64,000 nucleotides of DNA from Sulfuritalea sp. (GCA_016710465.1 JADJVS010000014.1:1054001-1118000); one strand, 5' to 3'; positions 47,261-56,163 are shown, counted from the first letter of the stretch. A program made the numbers and translations. Notes: generated from the sequence alone by a model not told the origin.

Positions 47261-48571
47261 ATGGACGCGACCCTCGTCGCCGTGATCGGCCTCGCCCTGA
47301 TGGCGCTGCTGATGCTGCTCGGCCAGCCCATCGCCTTCACCATGCTCGCCGCCGGTGTCATCGGCAATGCCTACCTGCTGACCCCGGCCGCCGCCACCCA
47401 CCTGCTGGCGACCAACATCTGGGAACAGTTCTCGTCCTATGGCCTGTCGGTGATCCCGCTGTTCGTGCTGATGGGCCAGTTCGCCTACCGCGCCGGCACC
47501 ACCGAGCGGCTCTACCGGGCGGCCTACACTTGGGTCGGGCGCCTGCCGGGCGGCCTGGCCGGGACGACGATTGCCGCCAGCGCCGGCTTCTCGGCCATCT
47601 GCGGCTCGAACTCGGCGACCACCGCCACCATGGGCACCATCGCCATGCCCGAGATGCGCCGCTACGGTTACGACCCGGCGCTATCCACCGGCGCCATCGC
47701 GGTGGGCGGCACGCTCGGCGTGGTGATCCCGCCCAGCGTGGTGCTGATCGTCATCGCGGTGCAGACCGAGCAGTCGCTGCTGCGCCTGTTCGTCGCCGCC
47801 GTGGTGCCCGGGCTCATCCTCACCGCGCTGTTCCTCGCCACCATCGTCTGGATGTGCAAGCGCAATCCGGCGCTGGGGCCGCTGGGGCCGCAGACCACCT
47901 GGGGCGAGAAGTTCCGCGCGCTCTCCGGCGTGGTCGAGGCGCTGGCGCTGTTCTCGCTTGTCATCGGCGGCCTCTACATGGGCTGGTTCACGCCCACCGA
48001 GGCGGGTGCGGCGGGCGCCTTCGGCGCGCTGGCGATCGGCCTGATGCAGCGCAGCCTCAGCCTCAAGGGCATTGTCATGTCCATCGTCGAGAGCGTGCGC
48101 ATCTCCGCCATGGTGGTGCTGCTGATCGCCGGCGCGGTGCTCTTCGGCCGCTTCCTCACCGTCTCGCGCCTGCCCTTCGAGCTGGCCGAATGGGCCGCCG
48201 CGCTGCCGGTGGCGCCCTTCGTCATCCTGCTGGTGGTGCTGGGCATCTACATCATCGGCGGCATGCTGATGGACGCGCTGGGCTTCCTCGTCGTCACCAT
48301 CCCGATCTTCTTCCCGCTCGGCGTCGCCCTCGGCTACGACCCGGTCTGGTTCACCGTGATCCTGACCATCGTCACGACGATGGGCGCGGTGACGCCGCCG
48401 GTGGGGGTGAATGTCTTCATCGTCCATGGCCTCGCGCCCGAGGTGCCGATCCACACCATCTTTCGCGGCGTGATGTACTTCATGGTCTCGTTCGCGCTTT
48501 GCATTCTGATGATGTGGGTCTTTCCGGTTACCGTGACCGGGCTGCCGAACTGGATGCTGGGGGCGGGATGA
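47261..48571 (+). CDS. TRAP transporter large permease (DctM family)
   Basis: 436 aa from the ATG at 47261, directly after the DctQ stop. Twelve to fourteen helices with family landmarks GFSAICGSNSATTATMGTIA, GGTLGVVIPPSVVLIV and MGAVTPPVGVNVFIVHGLAP. Carries out Na+-driven uptake of the acid delivered by the binding protein. Third gene of a complete TRAP set. Confidence 0.94.
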   Translation: MDATLVAVIGLALMALLMLLGQPIAFTMLAAGVIGNAYLLTPAAATHLLATNIWEQFSSYGLSVIPLFVLMGQFAYRAGTTERLYRAAYTWVGRLPGGLAGTTIAASAGFSAICGSNSATTATMGTIAMPEMRRYGYDPALSTGAIAVGGTLGVVIPPSVVLIVIAVQTEQSLLRLFVAAVVPGLILTALFLATIVWMCKRNPALGPLGPQTTWGEKFRALSGVVEALALFSLVIGGLYMGWFTPTEAGAAGAFGALAIGLMQRSLSLKGIVMSIVESVRISAMVVLLIAGAVLFGRFLTVSRLPFELAEWAAALPVAPFVILLVVLGIYIIGGMLMDALGFLVVTIPIFFPLGVALGYDPVWFTVILTIVTTMGAVTPPVGVNVFIVHGLAPEVPIHTIFRGVMYFMVSFALCILMMWVFPVTVTGLPNWMLGAG

Positions 48572-48593
48572 GAGTTCCTGTTAGGACGCATCG

Positions 48594-48617
48594 CGCCGGC
48601 GCTGGCCGGACGGCAAC
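48594..48617 (+). repeat. Dispersed 24-bp repeat, copy 9 (19/24, degenerate)
   Basis: CGCCGGCGCTGGCCGGACGGCAAC in the 61-bp gap between dctM and the opine dehydrogenase gene. The CGGCGCTGGC core is intact but both outer ends have drifted. Confidence 0.6.
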
Positions 48618-48632
48618 TATCGGTACCAAGCC

Positions 48633-49709
48633 ATGCGCATAGCCGTGCTGGGCGGCGGCAACGGCTCGCACGCGGCCGCCGCCGACCTCTCCGACCTCGG
48701 CCACGAAGTCCGCTTCTGGCGCCGCGACGCGGCGGCCTTCGGCGAGCTGGCGACGATGCGCCGCATCACCCTGAAGGACATCGCCGGTCGGCGCGAGGTG
48801 GAAATCGCCATGGTCACCGCCGAGCTCGGCGCCGCCGTGCGCGGCGCCGAGCTGATCCTGATCCCGACACCGGCCTTCGCCCAGGAGGACATCGCCCGCG
48901 CGCTGGCGCCGCATCTCACTGACGGCCAGGTGATCTTCCTGCCGCCGGGCACCTTCGGCAGCGTGGCCATGATGCAGGCCCTGCGCCACGCCGGCTGTGC
49001 CGCCGATGTCGCCTTCGCCGAGACCGGTACCCTGCCCTGGCTGACGCGCCTGCACGGGCCGGCGGAAGTCGCCGTCACCATGCGCGCCGTACGCCTGCCC
49101 ACCGGCGTCTTCCCGGCGGAAAAGTCTGTTGCGGCATTTGCCGTGCTGTGCGCCGCGTTTCCTTCGGTGGAGCCGATCGAGGATGCGCTGGCCGGCGCGC
49201 TGATGAACGCCGGGCCCATCATCCACCCGCCGCTGATCCTGATGAACGCCGGCTCGCTGGAGCATTTCGAGCGCTGGGACATCCACAACGAGGGCACCCA
49301 GCCCTCGATCCGCCGCGTCACCAACGCGCTCGATGAAGAACGCGTGGCGATCCGCGTCGCGCTCAGCTATACCGGCGAGCACTTCCCGCTGCGCGACCAT
49401 TACGAAAATGACCGCTGGATGTATGGCGACGCGCACAAGCGCCTCACTGACAGCGGCGACTGGCGCGAGCACGTCGTGCTCACCGAGCATCGCTACATGA
49501 CCGAGGACATCCACTACGGGCTGGCCTTCCTCGTCTCGGTGGCCGACTGGGCCGGCGTCTCCGCGCCGCTCGCCAGCGGCCTGCTGGCGCTGGCTTCGGC
49601 CATCTGCGGCCGCGACCTGCGCGCCGGGCCGCGTACCCTCGATGCGATGGGCCTCGCCGCGCTCGACCGCGCCGGCATGCGCCGCCTGCTGGCGACCGGG
49701 CACGCCTGA
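48633..49709 (+). CDS. NAD/NADP octopine/nopaline dehydrogenase family protein
   Basis: 358 aa from the ATG at 48633. N-terminal Rossmann fold IAVLGGGNGSHAAAADL and a C-terminal helical Octopine_DH domain with GALMNAGPIIHPPLILMNAG and the conserved His/Asp region. Relatives catalyse reductive condensation of an amino acid with a keto acid or the reverse; in operons of this kind they are often only called opine-type dehydrogenases. Follows the TRAP genes and overlaps the next gene by one base. Substrate unknown. Confidence 0.85.
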   Translation: MRIAVLGGGNGSHAAAADLSDLGHEVRFWRRDAAAFGELATMRRITLKDIAGRREVEIAMVTAELGAAVRGAELILIPTPAFAQEDIARALAPHLTDGQVIFLPPGTFGSVAMMQALRHAGCAADVAFAETGTLPWLTRLHGPAEVAVTMRAVRLPTGVFPAEKSVAAFAVLCAAFPSVEPIEDALAGALMNAGPIIHPPLILMNAGSLEHFERWDIHNEGTQPSIRRVTNALDEERVAIRVALSYTGEHFPLRDHYENDRWMYGDAHKRLTDSGDWREHVVLTEHRYMTEDIHYGLAFLVSVADWAGVSAPLASGLLALASAICGRDLRAGPRTLDAMGLAALDRAGMRRLLATGHA

Positions 49710-50698
49710 TGTCAGCGAGGTTTGCCGCGCTCGGCGCCGGGCGCATGGGGCGCGGCATCGCCCACGCCTTCGCCTATGCCGGCCATGAAGTCTGGCTGAT
49801 CGACGCCAAGCCGCGTAGTGACGAGGCCGCGCAGGCACTCGAAGCCGATGCGCGGCGCGAGATCGAAGGGAGCCTCGCCACCCTGGCGGAACTCGGCGTC
49901 TTCGACGCGGCGCTGATCCCCGCCATGCTCTCGCGCGTGCATTTCGCCGGCCGCGACGCGGCGCCCGAGGTGCTGGCACAGGTCGACGTCTTGTTCGAGG
50001 GCGTGCCCGAGAAGCTCGACGCCAAGCGCGAGGCCTTCGCCTTCGCCTGTCAACATTTGCGTGCGGAGGCGCTGCTAGCCTCGACCACTTCAACCATGCT
50101 GTCCACCGAGCTGGCCGGCCTGGTCACGCACCCCGCACGCTTCCTCAACGCCCACTGGCTCAACCCGGCCTACCTGATTCCGCTGGTCGAAGTCTCGCCG
50201 CATCCGGGCACCGATCCGGCGGCGACGCAGCGGCTATGCGATCTGCTTGGCGGCATCGGCAAGCAGCCGGTGCTGTGCCAGGCCGCGCCCGGCTACATCG
50301 TGCCGCGCCTGCAGGCCCTGCTGATGAACGAGGCGGCGCGCATGGTGGAGCAGGGCGTGGCCACGCCGGAGGACATCGACCGCGCCGTGCGCTACGGCTT
50401 CGGCCCGCGCTTCGCCAGCATGGGCATCGTCGAGTTCATCGACTTCGGCGGGCTCGACATCCTCTATTACGCCAGCCACTACCTGGCCAGGGCGCTGGAC
50501 GATCCCTGTCGCGCGCCGCCGGCCATTGTCGATCGCTACATGGCCGAGGGCCGCGCCGGGCTGCGCGCCGGCAAGGGCTTCTTCGATTGGTCGAACGTGG
50601 ATGCGGCGAGCTACCGCCGCGAGGTGATGCAGCGCCAGTTGGCCCTGCTGCGCCAGCTCGGCATGGTGCCGGCGCCGGGTGGCGCGAAATCGGCGTAG
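49709..50698 (+). CDS. 3-hydroxyacyl-CoA dehydrogenase family protein
   Basis: 329 aa from the ATG at 49709 (TGATG with the preceding gene). NAD-binding GAGRMGRGIAHAFAYAGHEV, LASTTSTMLSTELA, the catalytic-His region RFLNAHWLNPAYLIPLVEV and a C-terminal 3HCDH domain (GYIVPRLQALLMNEAARMVE, GFGPRF). Family members oxidise 3-hydroxyacyl-CoA, or related hydroxy acids such as L-gulonate or carnitine. Its last codons and stop lie inside a copy of the 24-bp repeat, so the repeat appears to have set the present C-terminus. Confidence 0.87.
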   Translation: MSARFAALGAGRMGRGIAHAFAYAGHEVWLIDAKPRSDEAAQALEADARREIEGSLATLAELGVFDAALIPAMLSRVHFAGRDAAPEVLAQVDVLFEGVPEKLDAKREAFAFACQHLRAEALLASTTSTMLSTELAGLVTHPARFLNAHWLNPAYLIPLVEVSPHPGTDPAATQRLCDLLGGIGKQPVLCQAAPGYIVPRLQALLMNEAARMVEQGVATPEDIDRAVRYGFGPRFASMGIVEFIDFGGLDILYYASHYLARALDDPCRAPPAIVDRYMAEGRAGLRAGKGFFDWSNVDAASYRREVMQRQLALLRQLGMVPAPGGAKSA

Positions 50699-50712
50699 CG
50701 CCAGCGCCGACT
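50689..50712 (-). repeat. Dispersed 24-bp repeat, copy 10 (21/24)
   Basis: Spans the end of the hydroxyacyl-CoA dehydrogenase gene, providing its TAG stop, and ends 9 bp before the converging mod stop. Confidence 0.8.
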
Positions 50713-50721
50713 CTTCATCGA

Positions 50722-52557
50722 TCACACCGTCGCGGATACCACGCATTCCTCGCCCAGCATGTCGATGATCTTCACCGCCACGGTCGCACCGGCCTTCGGC
50801 GTGGGCAACTCGTAGCGGCCGGTTACCAGGTCCTGCTTGCGCTCCGGCACATCGGCCAGTGCCACATTGAATACCTTGCCGTCGTGGTCCGTGTCGATCA
50901 GCACGCTATCGACCACGGCGCGCCAATCGGGAATCTCGGCGCGGAACACGCCGGCTTCCTTGTTGAGGCGCTGCAGTATGCTGGGTGACACCACGTCGGC
51001 GATCTCCACCACAAGGCGCTCGCCCTCGCGCCGGATGGCGACCTGCGCCGAAATCGGTTCGTGGCGGATGAAGCCGCCGGACTTGCGGTCGCTGCGCAGT
51101 TCTATCAGGTGAATCTTGTTGATCGGCCGGTTCTGGTTGTAGTGCGTCACCCAATCGCGCGCGGCGTGTTCCTGACCCAGGCTGACGACGAGGATGTCGC
51201 GCTCTTCCTCGGCGCGCGTCTTGAGTTCGCTGCGGATGGATTCGAGGTCGAGCGGCGACAGGGGATGATTGAAAGGCACGATCTTCACCAGCATCTGGCC
51301 GCGCACGCCGTCGAAAAAGGAATCGGTACGGCGGCGCGTGATACCCAGGTGCTCGCAGGCCAGTTCCACTGCCTCGTTGTGCTGGATTTGCAGGTCGTAG
51401 TCATTGACGCGCCAGGTGGTGAAGGCGAGCTGGCAGGGCAGGGGTGGTGCATCCGCGGCGGCTACCAGTTCGCCCTGGCGCGCGGCGGCGAGCTGTTCCG
51501 CCTGTTCGGCAATCACTCCTTGCAAGCGCTTCGCGGTGGTCTGGATCGCGCCTTTGTTGATGTCGCAACCGATCCAGCGGCGGCCGAGCTTCTGCGCCAC
51601 CGCCGCTGTGGTGCCTGAGCCGATGAAGCAGTCGAGGACGAGGTCGCCAGGACGCGAACTCGCGAGCACGAGCTTCTCGAGCAATCCCGCCGGCTTCTGG
51701 GTTGGATATCCCGTCCGCGCATTTGATGAGGGAGCCTCGATGGATACATAAATGACGTCCTCTGGATACTTACCCAACGGATTGAGCTCTTGGCCTCCGA
51801 AGTCCCGTCCACCCCGAACATTGTTGATCGTGTGCGAGAACCGCTCACGAGTTGATTCAGCATATTCCGTTCTGACTGGATCGGGATCAAAGTGCCACTT
51901 ATCCGACCTCGCGTACATGAAGAGTGAGTCGTGACGGGAAGCCCATCGATCAGTTGGCACTCCTGCACCGCTGTAGTGCCAAATCAATTCACTGATAATC
52001 CGTTCGGAACCGAAGACTTCGTCGAGTAGGCATCGAAGATGATGCGCGCGCCGGAAATCACAGTGCAGATATATGGTTCCGTCCTCGGCCAGTAGCTCAC
52101 GCAGTAACAACAACCGCTCATACATGAACTGCAAGTAGTTGTCGTTGGACCAGATATCGCTGTACTGCACTTGTTCGCCGAGGGTGTAGTCCTCACCTTC
52201 GACCTTGCCGCCGCCCTTAGGGCCGCGTAGTTGCACCTTGCGCACATAGTCGGCGCCGCTGTCGAAGGGCGGGTCGATATAGACCAGCTTCACTTGGCCG
52301 CGCATACCGTTGGCCAGCAGGTGGGCCAGCACTTCCTTGTTGTCGCCGTGGTAGAGCAGGCCGCCCTGCGGCAGGTCGCGCGGCCACGTGGACCAGTCGG
52401 CCGCGCCGAGCGCTGCACTCGCCGCCACCTGTGGCGCCGGGACGGTCTCGACGTGCTGGGCGGGAAAGGCGGTGACGCGGGCCAGCGGCTTCTTGCCGAC
52501 CCAAGTGAGCATCGGCCGCCCCTTGGCCTTGGCGACGGGAATCTCGTTCTTGCTCAT
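50722..52557 (-). CDS. mod: Type III restriction-modification methyltransferase (Mod)
   Basis: Site-specific DNA N6-adenine methyltransferase of 611 aa from the ATG at 52557. Catalytic motif LVYIDPPFDSGADY comes before the SAM-binding LDCFIGSGTTAAVAQKLG, the beta-class order used by type III Mod. The variable middle region sets specificity. It lies downstream of res and the ORF6N gene and overlaps the latter by 4 bp (ATGA); the order res-ORF6N-mod is the reverse of the common mod-res order, so the nuclease would be translated first. No simple-sequence tract for phase variation is seen near the start. Confidence 0.92.
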   Translation of the reverse strand: MSKNEIPVAKAKGRPMLTWVGKKPLARVTAFPAQHVETVPAPQVAASAALGAADWSTWPRDLPQGGLLYHGDNKEVLAHLLANGMRGQVKLVYIDPPFDSGADYVRKVQLRGPKGGGKVEGEDYTLGEQVQYSDIWSNDNYLQFMYERLLLLRELLAEDGTIYLHCDFRRAHHLRCLLDEVFGSERIISELIWHYSGAGVPTDRWASRHDSLFMYARSDKWHFDPDPVRTEYAESTRERFSHTINNVRGGRDFGGQELNPLGKYPEDVIYVSIEAPSSNARTGYPTQKPAGLLEKLVLASSRPGDLVLDCFIGSGTTAAVAQKLGRRWIGCDINKGAIQTTAKRLQGVIAEQAEQLAAARQGELVAAADAPPLPCQLAFTTWRVNDYDLQIQHNEAVELACEHLGITRRRTDSFFDGVRGQMLVKIVPFNHPLSPLDLESIRSELKTRAEEERDILVVSLGQEHAARDWVTHYNQNRPINKIHLIELRSDRKSGGFIRHEPISAQVAIRREGERLVVEIADVVSPSILQRLNKEAGVFRAEIPDWRAVVDSVLIDTDHDGKVFNVALADVPERKQDLVTGRYELPTPKAGATVAVKIIDMLGEECVVSATV

Positions 52558-53135
52558 GGTTTGCGGTCTTTCAGGTCGGCAGTAAAGCCGATGGGGCGGG
52601 TGGGCTTGGCCGGCACGCTGGTAAGGCGCCGGATGGCATCGATCAGGCCGGCGATGGCCTGGTCATGGGTGGAGAGCTTGCGCTCCAGATCGTCGAGCCG
52701 GTCCGCCAGTTCGCGGTTGCTGGCAAGAAGCTCGCGCAGTTGGACGAAGGCGCGCACGACGAAGACGCTCATTTCGACGGCCTGGGGCGAACTGAGCACC
52801 GAAGCGGCCATGATGGCGCCGTGCTCGGTGAAGACGTAGGGAAGGTATTTTCGGTGCTGGCCGCGGCCGCTCTTTAAGGTCACAGTTTGTGACCTTAAAG
52901 GGTCGATGGCGTTTGAGGTCACAATTTGTGACCTCAAAGAGTCATGTTCCTCGGCCGTGAGCTGAAACATGAAATCGGCCGGAAAGCGTTCAATGTTGCG
53001 CTTGATGGCCTGGTTGAGGACCTTGGTCGAGACGCCATAAAGCTCGGCCAGGTCGGCATCGACCATGACGCGCTGCCCGCGCACGAGGTGGATGCGGCCG
53101 GACAGGGCATCGACGGCGACAATCGGAGAAGTCAT
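52554..53135 (-). CDS. ORF6N domain protein (KilA-N-associated type)
   Basis: 193 aa from the ATG at 53135, whose first base is the last of the res stop (TGATG). Begins with the ORF6N fold: LVRGQRVMVDADLAELYGVSTKVLNQA, RFPADFMFQLTAEE, and KYLPYVFTEHGAIMAASVL. The C-terminal part is a coiled coil (LLASNRELADRLDDLERKLS). ORF6N domains are DNA-binding modules of phage antirepressors and of bacterial genes near mobile elements and defence genes. The middle is expanded by a tandem 39-bp unit encoding LRSQIVT / LRSQTVT with two palindromes. Placement between res and mod suggests regulation of the R-M genes; not demonstrated. Confidence 0.85.
   Translation of the reverse strand: MTSPIVAVDALSGRIHLVRGQRVMVDADLAELYGVSTKVLNQAIKRNIERFPADFMFQLTAEEHDSLRSQIVTSNAIDPLRSQTVTLKSGRGQHRKYLPYVFTEHGAIMAASVLSSPQAVEMSVFVVRAFVQLRELLASNRELADRLDDLERKLSTHDQAIAGLIDAIRRLTSVPAKPTRPIGFTADLKDRKP
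52872..52938. repeat. Twin palindromes inside the ORF6N gene
   Basis: CTTTAAGGTCACA-GTT-TGTGACCTTAAAG (52872-52900, 13-bp arms) and TTTGAGGTCACAA-T-TTGTGACCTCAAA (52912-52938, 13-bp arms), centres 39 bp apart, exactly 13 codons. They could be binding sites for a dimeric regulator such as the ORF6N protein itself, or form RNA hairpins within the transcript. Confidence 0.8.
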
Positions 53136-55849
53136 CACGCCGGGTCTCCAAGGATGAAATCGCGCACGATTTTCTTGCCTGCGTCGTGCAGGGCGGTGTC
53201 GGCGAACATGACGTGGTAGGCCAGCCGATCCGGATTCAGGTCTTCCCAGCATTTGAGGGCGACCGCCTTGCGGCCTTCAGCGCTTTGCGGCGCCTCGCCG
53301 CGCGCGTGACGGGCCAGGTCGGCGGTAATGGCGGGGCTTTCGGTGTCCTTCTTGACCTCCACCACCAGATGCTTGCCATCGGCGCGGCGGATGACAAAAT
53401 CGGGGGTGTAGCGGTGCCAGCGGCCATCCTCGCCAAGGTATTCGGCGAGCAGCTCGGTCTTCGCCGGGTCGGTCAGGCCGCCGGTAAACCACAAGCCCTC
53501 GATGGCGTGGGAATGGTTTTTCAGCAGGCCCAGGGTCCAGTCGAGGAATTCCGCCTCGGGTGCGGAATCGAAGTTGTAGCCCTCGTAGTGGAAACTGGTT
53601 TCCAGCGCGACGGCGGCGTCGGCGGTGTCGCTTGCGGTCTTGTAGAGGTTGGCGCGTTCCTTGGCGAAACTGATCCGCGCGGTGAAGATCGGCATGCCGT
53701 CTTCGATTCGAATGTCGAATCCGTCCGGTTTGACGAGGGCGATGGCGACGTCGATTTCCTCGTGATACTCCTCGTACTCGGTGCCTTGGCTCTCGATCTG
53801 CCGGCCGAGGTAGGGCAAATGATGGGCGGGAATGTCCGATTCGCCATACGCGGTGCGCAGCGACGAAAGCAGGTCGGCGGTAGGCAGATGGTATTGGGCA
53901 CCGAGTTCGGCGGCGGTGGCGTAAATACCCCACTCCGGAGCATTCGGCGACAAGGTTTCGTCGCCGGCATCCAGCCGCTGCAGGCGCGTGTCGCCACTTG
54001 CGGTTTCGGCGATGGTGTAGGTGGCGACGACCGACGCGGCCGGGGCCGGCACGTCTGGCACGATCAAAGTCGGCGCTGGCGACACGGCGCCCGTCGATCC
54101 ATTTGCCTTGCGCCGGAAGCGCAAATGCCGCCTTTTGATCAGTAGCGGCGGTAAATGGGGCTTGTGCAAGCGGATTTCCTTCTCGACCCTCGCGGCATGC
54201 TGGGAGTCAAGTTCGTGAAGGCTGGTGCCGTAGGTTTCCGCCAGTTGGTCTTCCAGCGTTCTGCGATTGGTACTTGTGAGGTAGACGCGCGCCGGATGGG
54301 TATTGCCGGGCACTTGGCGCAGGCAACGGGTCGCCGCCTGAAGCACGAAATTGTTGCTGTGGGCGAGCTTTCTCACCAGTGCGCAGGCAAACAGGCTGGG
54401 ACAGTTCCAGCCCTCCGTGCCCATGTTGACCAGCAGCAGGATGCGATGCGGGGCGGCAGGGTCGCGTGCCACGGCCTCGAAAGCACGGCGCGTGGCTTCG
54501 GACGACTTGTTGTCCACCACCAGCACCGTGTCCGCGCCGATACCATGCCGGGCAAGCGCGGAGTCGATGGCTGGGCGCAGTTCGTCGCGGGTTTCGATGT
54601 TGGGAAAATACAGCGCCAGCCGTGCCGGGGCGCCGTTGGGCAGCGCGACCGGCCAGTAGTCGGCGGCAAAGTCGTCGATGACTTCGCCGACAAGTTGTGC
54701 GGCCTCGGCATCGCCGAGTTCGAAGACCTTGATGTTGCCGGCCAACTCCTTGAGCACGCCGTCGCGTATGCCCTCGCCCAGTCCGTACCAGGCCACCACG
54801 TCGCGCAGCGGCTGGCGCTGGAAGTAGGGCGTCCCGGTGGCATTGACGACGACGATCAGGTTGGTCTCGCGCGCCAGGTAGTCGATGGTACGGCGCACCT
54901 TCTTGATACCGTCGTCCTTGAACACAGGTTCGCCCGTGGCGGCGTCCGTCTCCCATTTGCCCAACAGCTTCTGGCCGTAGGTGTGATGGGCCTCGTCGGA
55001 GAACACCGCGAGATGCGGCAGCGAGGCGATGGCTTGCAGGCGCAGGTTGGCCAGTTCGGCCGCCTCCTCATCCTTGATGCCGCCGAACAGCCGGTGCTGG
55101 GCACCATTTTTCGTCGTCGGTTTCTGGATGCGTATCTTCTCGGTGTTGGTGACGATGACGTTGAAGCTGCTGCCCCAGGTGATCGGGATCTGCTTGTCGC
55201 CGTCGCGGGTGAAAGTGAGCTTCAGGCTCGCAGCGAAGGGTTTGTGGAAGCGCGGCGGCAGGAGACGCTCATAGGGGATATCTGCCAACTCCCGCAACGC
55301 ACCGAGAATCGTCTTGCCTGGTGCAAAGATCAGGGCGTTTTCGACGAATGGGCCGTCGGGATATTCGAGGGCAAGCGCGAATTCGGTGGCGACGATGCTG
55401 CCCATGAGGATGGTTTTGCCCGCGCCCATGGCCAGCGCCAGTATGTAGCTCGGATAGTCGAGCGCCAGCGATTCGCGCAGGCTTTCCAGACCATGCTGCT
55501 TGACGAACGCATTGTCCGTCGGCAGGCGTTGCAGCAGGGTATCCAGACCTTCGTCAGCAATCAGCGCGACAATCTCCGGAGAAGTCAGGCCCATGGCTGC
55601 GCGTCGGTCGCGCAACGCCGGGAACAAAAGGGTATAGAGGTCGCCGATACGCGGCGTATTCAGTACCAGTCGCAGATACCAGTAGGTCTCCAGTGCGCGA
55701 AATTGGGCGCGACGCAGGTAGCGCAACTGCCCGCCTTCTTCCTGGGCGTGCTCAAGAATTTCGCGGATCGCCGGGAATTCTTGGCAGAGGTAGTTCTCGG
55801 CCCGCCAAGTGTCGACGCCTTGGGCAAGAGCCTGGAATAGATGGGTCAT
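53135..55849 (-). CDS. res: Type III restriction endonuclease subunit (Res)
   Basis: 904 aa from the ATG at 55849. Helicase core: LAMGAGKTILMGS Walker A, FSDEAHHTYGQ as motif II, VNMGTEGWNCPSLF and QAATRCLRQVPG for later motifs. C-terminal PD-(D/E)xK nuclease: RYTPDFVIRRADG followed by LVVEVKKD. With Mod it forms the type III complex that cuts after translocation or sliding. A 24-bp repeat at 54068-54091 is translated in frame as GAVSPAPT, part of a proline-rich linker between helicase and nuclease parts. The first gene of res-ORF6N-mod. Confidence 0.92.
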   Translation of the reverse strand: MTHLFQALAQGVDTWRAENYLCQEFPAIREILEHAQEEGGQLRYLRRAQFRALETYWYLRLVLNTPRIGDLYTLLFPALRDRRAAMGLTSPEIVALIADEGLDTLLQRLPTDNAFVKQHGLESLRESLALDYPSYILALAMGAGKTILMGSIVATEFALALEYPDGPFVENALIFAPGKTILGALRELADIPYERLLPPRFHKPFAASLKLTFTRDGDKQIPITWGSSFNVIVTNTEKIRIQKPTTKNGAQHRLFGGIKDEEAAELANLRLQAIASLPHLAVFSDEAHHTYGQKLLGKWETDAATGEPVFKDDGIKKVRRTIDYLARETNLIVVVNATGTPYFQRQPLRDVVAWYGLGEGIRDGVLKELAGNIKVFELGDAEAAQLVGEVIDDFAADYWPVALPNGAPARLALYFPNIETRDELRPAIDSALARHGIGADTVLVVDNKSSEATRRAFEAVARDPAAPHRILLLVNMGTEGWNCPSLFACALVRKLAHSNNFVLQAATRCLRQVPGNTHPARVYLTSTNRRTLEDQLAETYGTSLHELDSQHAARVEKEIRLHKPHLPPLLIKRRHLRFRRKANGSTGAVSPAPTLIVPDVPAPAASVVATYTIAETASGDTRLQRLDAGDETLSPNAPEWGIYATAAELGAQYHLPTADLLSSLRTAYGESDIPAHHLPYLGRQIESQGTEYEEYHEEIDVAIALVKPDGFDIRIEDGMPIFTARISFAKERANLYKTASDTADAAVALETSFHYEGYNFDSAPEAEFLDWTLGLLKNHSHAIEGLWFTGGLTDPAKTELLAEYLGEDGRWHRYTPDFVIRRADGKHLVVEVKKDTESPAITADLARHARGEAPQSAEGRKAVALKCWEDLNPDRLAYHVMFADTALHDAGKKIVRDFILGDPA
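54068..54091 (+). repeat. Dispersed 24-bp repeat, copy 11 (20/24), inside res
   Basis: Antisense to res, with AAAGTCGGCGCTGGCG intact. Read in the res frame it supplies GAVSPAPT within a linker that ends DVPAPAAS. Confidence 0.8.
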
Positions 55850-55969
55850 TGGCAGGACGCAATTCAGTGGAAGTGCAAGTATATGCCAGCGAATTGCGGG
55901 CAGATCACGATCGGCAAAACATCATCATTGCCATATCGTCGAGACCGGCAATGAGTCCTGGCGCTTCAA

Positions 55970-56007
55970 AACGAGTTCGGCCAGGCTGCAGCCTGGCCGA
56001 ACTCGTT
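55970..56007. repeat. 38-bp perfect palindrome
   Basis: AACGAGTTCGGCCAGGCTG (55970-55988) is followed immediately by its exact reverse complement (55989-56007), with no loop. It lies about 120 bp upstream of res. It may be a junction of inverted ends left by an excised element, or a large operator. Confidence 0.85.
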
Positions 56008-56088
56008 CTTCCAAACCGAAAGGAGAGAAATCCCCGGAAACCGAACCTGCAAACGACCGCGCATAGTTATACTGTGCGCATAAACCCG

Positions 56089-56130
56089 TGGGTCAGTTTT
56101 AGATGGAAACCCTGGGTCAAATTTAGACGG
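56089..56130. mobile_element. Possible insertion-sequence end remnant (IS21-like terminal repeats)
   Basis: TGGGTCAGTTTTAGATGG (56089-56106) and TGGGTCAAATTTAGACGG (56113-56130) are direct repeats with a 24-bp period. Multiple GGGTCA-(N)-TTT repeats of this kind mark the ends of IS21-family elements. No istA/istB is present, so at most a solo end remains. Confidence 0.45.
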
Positions 56131-56163
56131 TTACCAACAATTGCGCTCACCTTGACCTTAGTA

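Noticed and set aside
48528..50093. Open frame of 521 codons on the minus strand across the two dehydrogenase genes
   Set aside because: Antisense to genes with clear Rossmann motifs; low-complexity Arg- and Ala-rich product.
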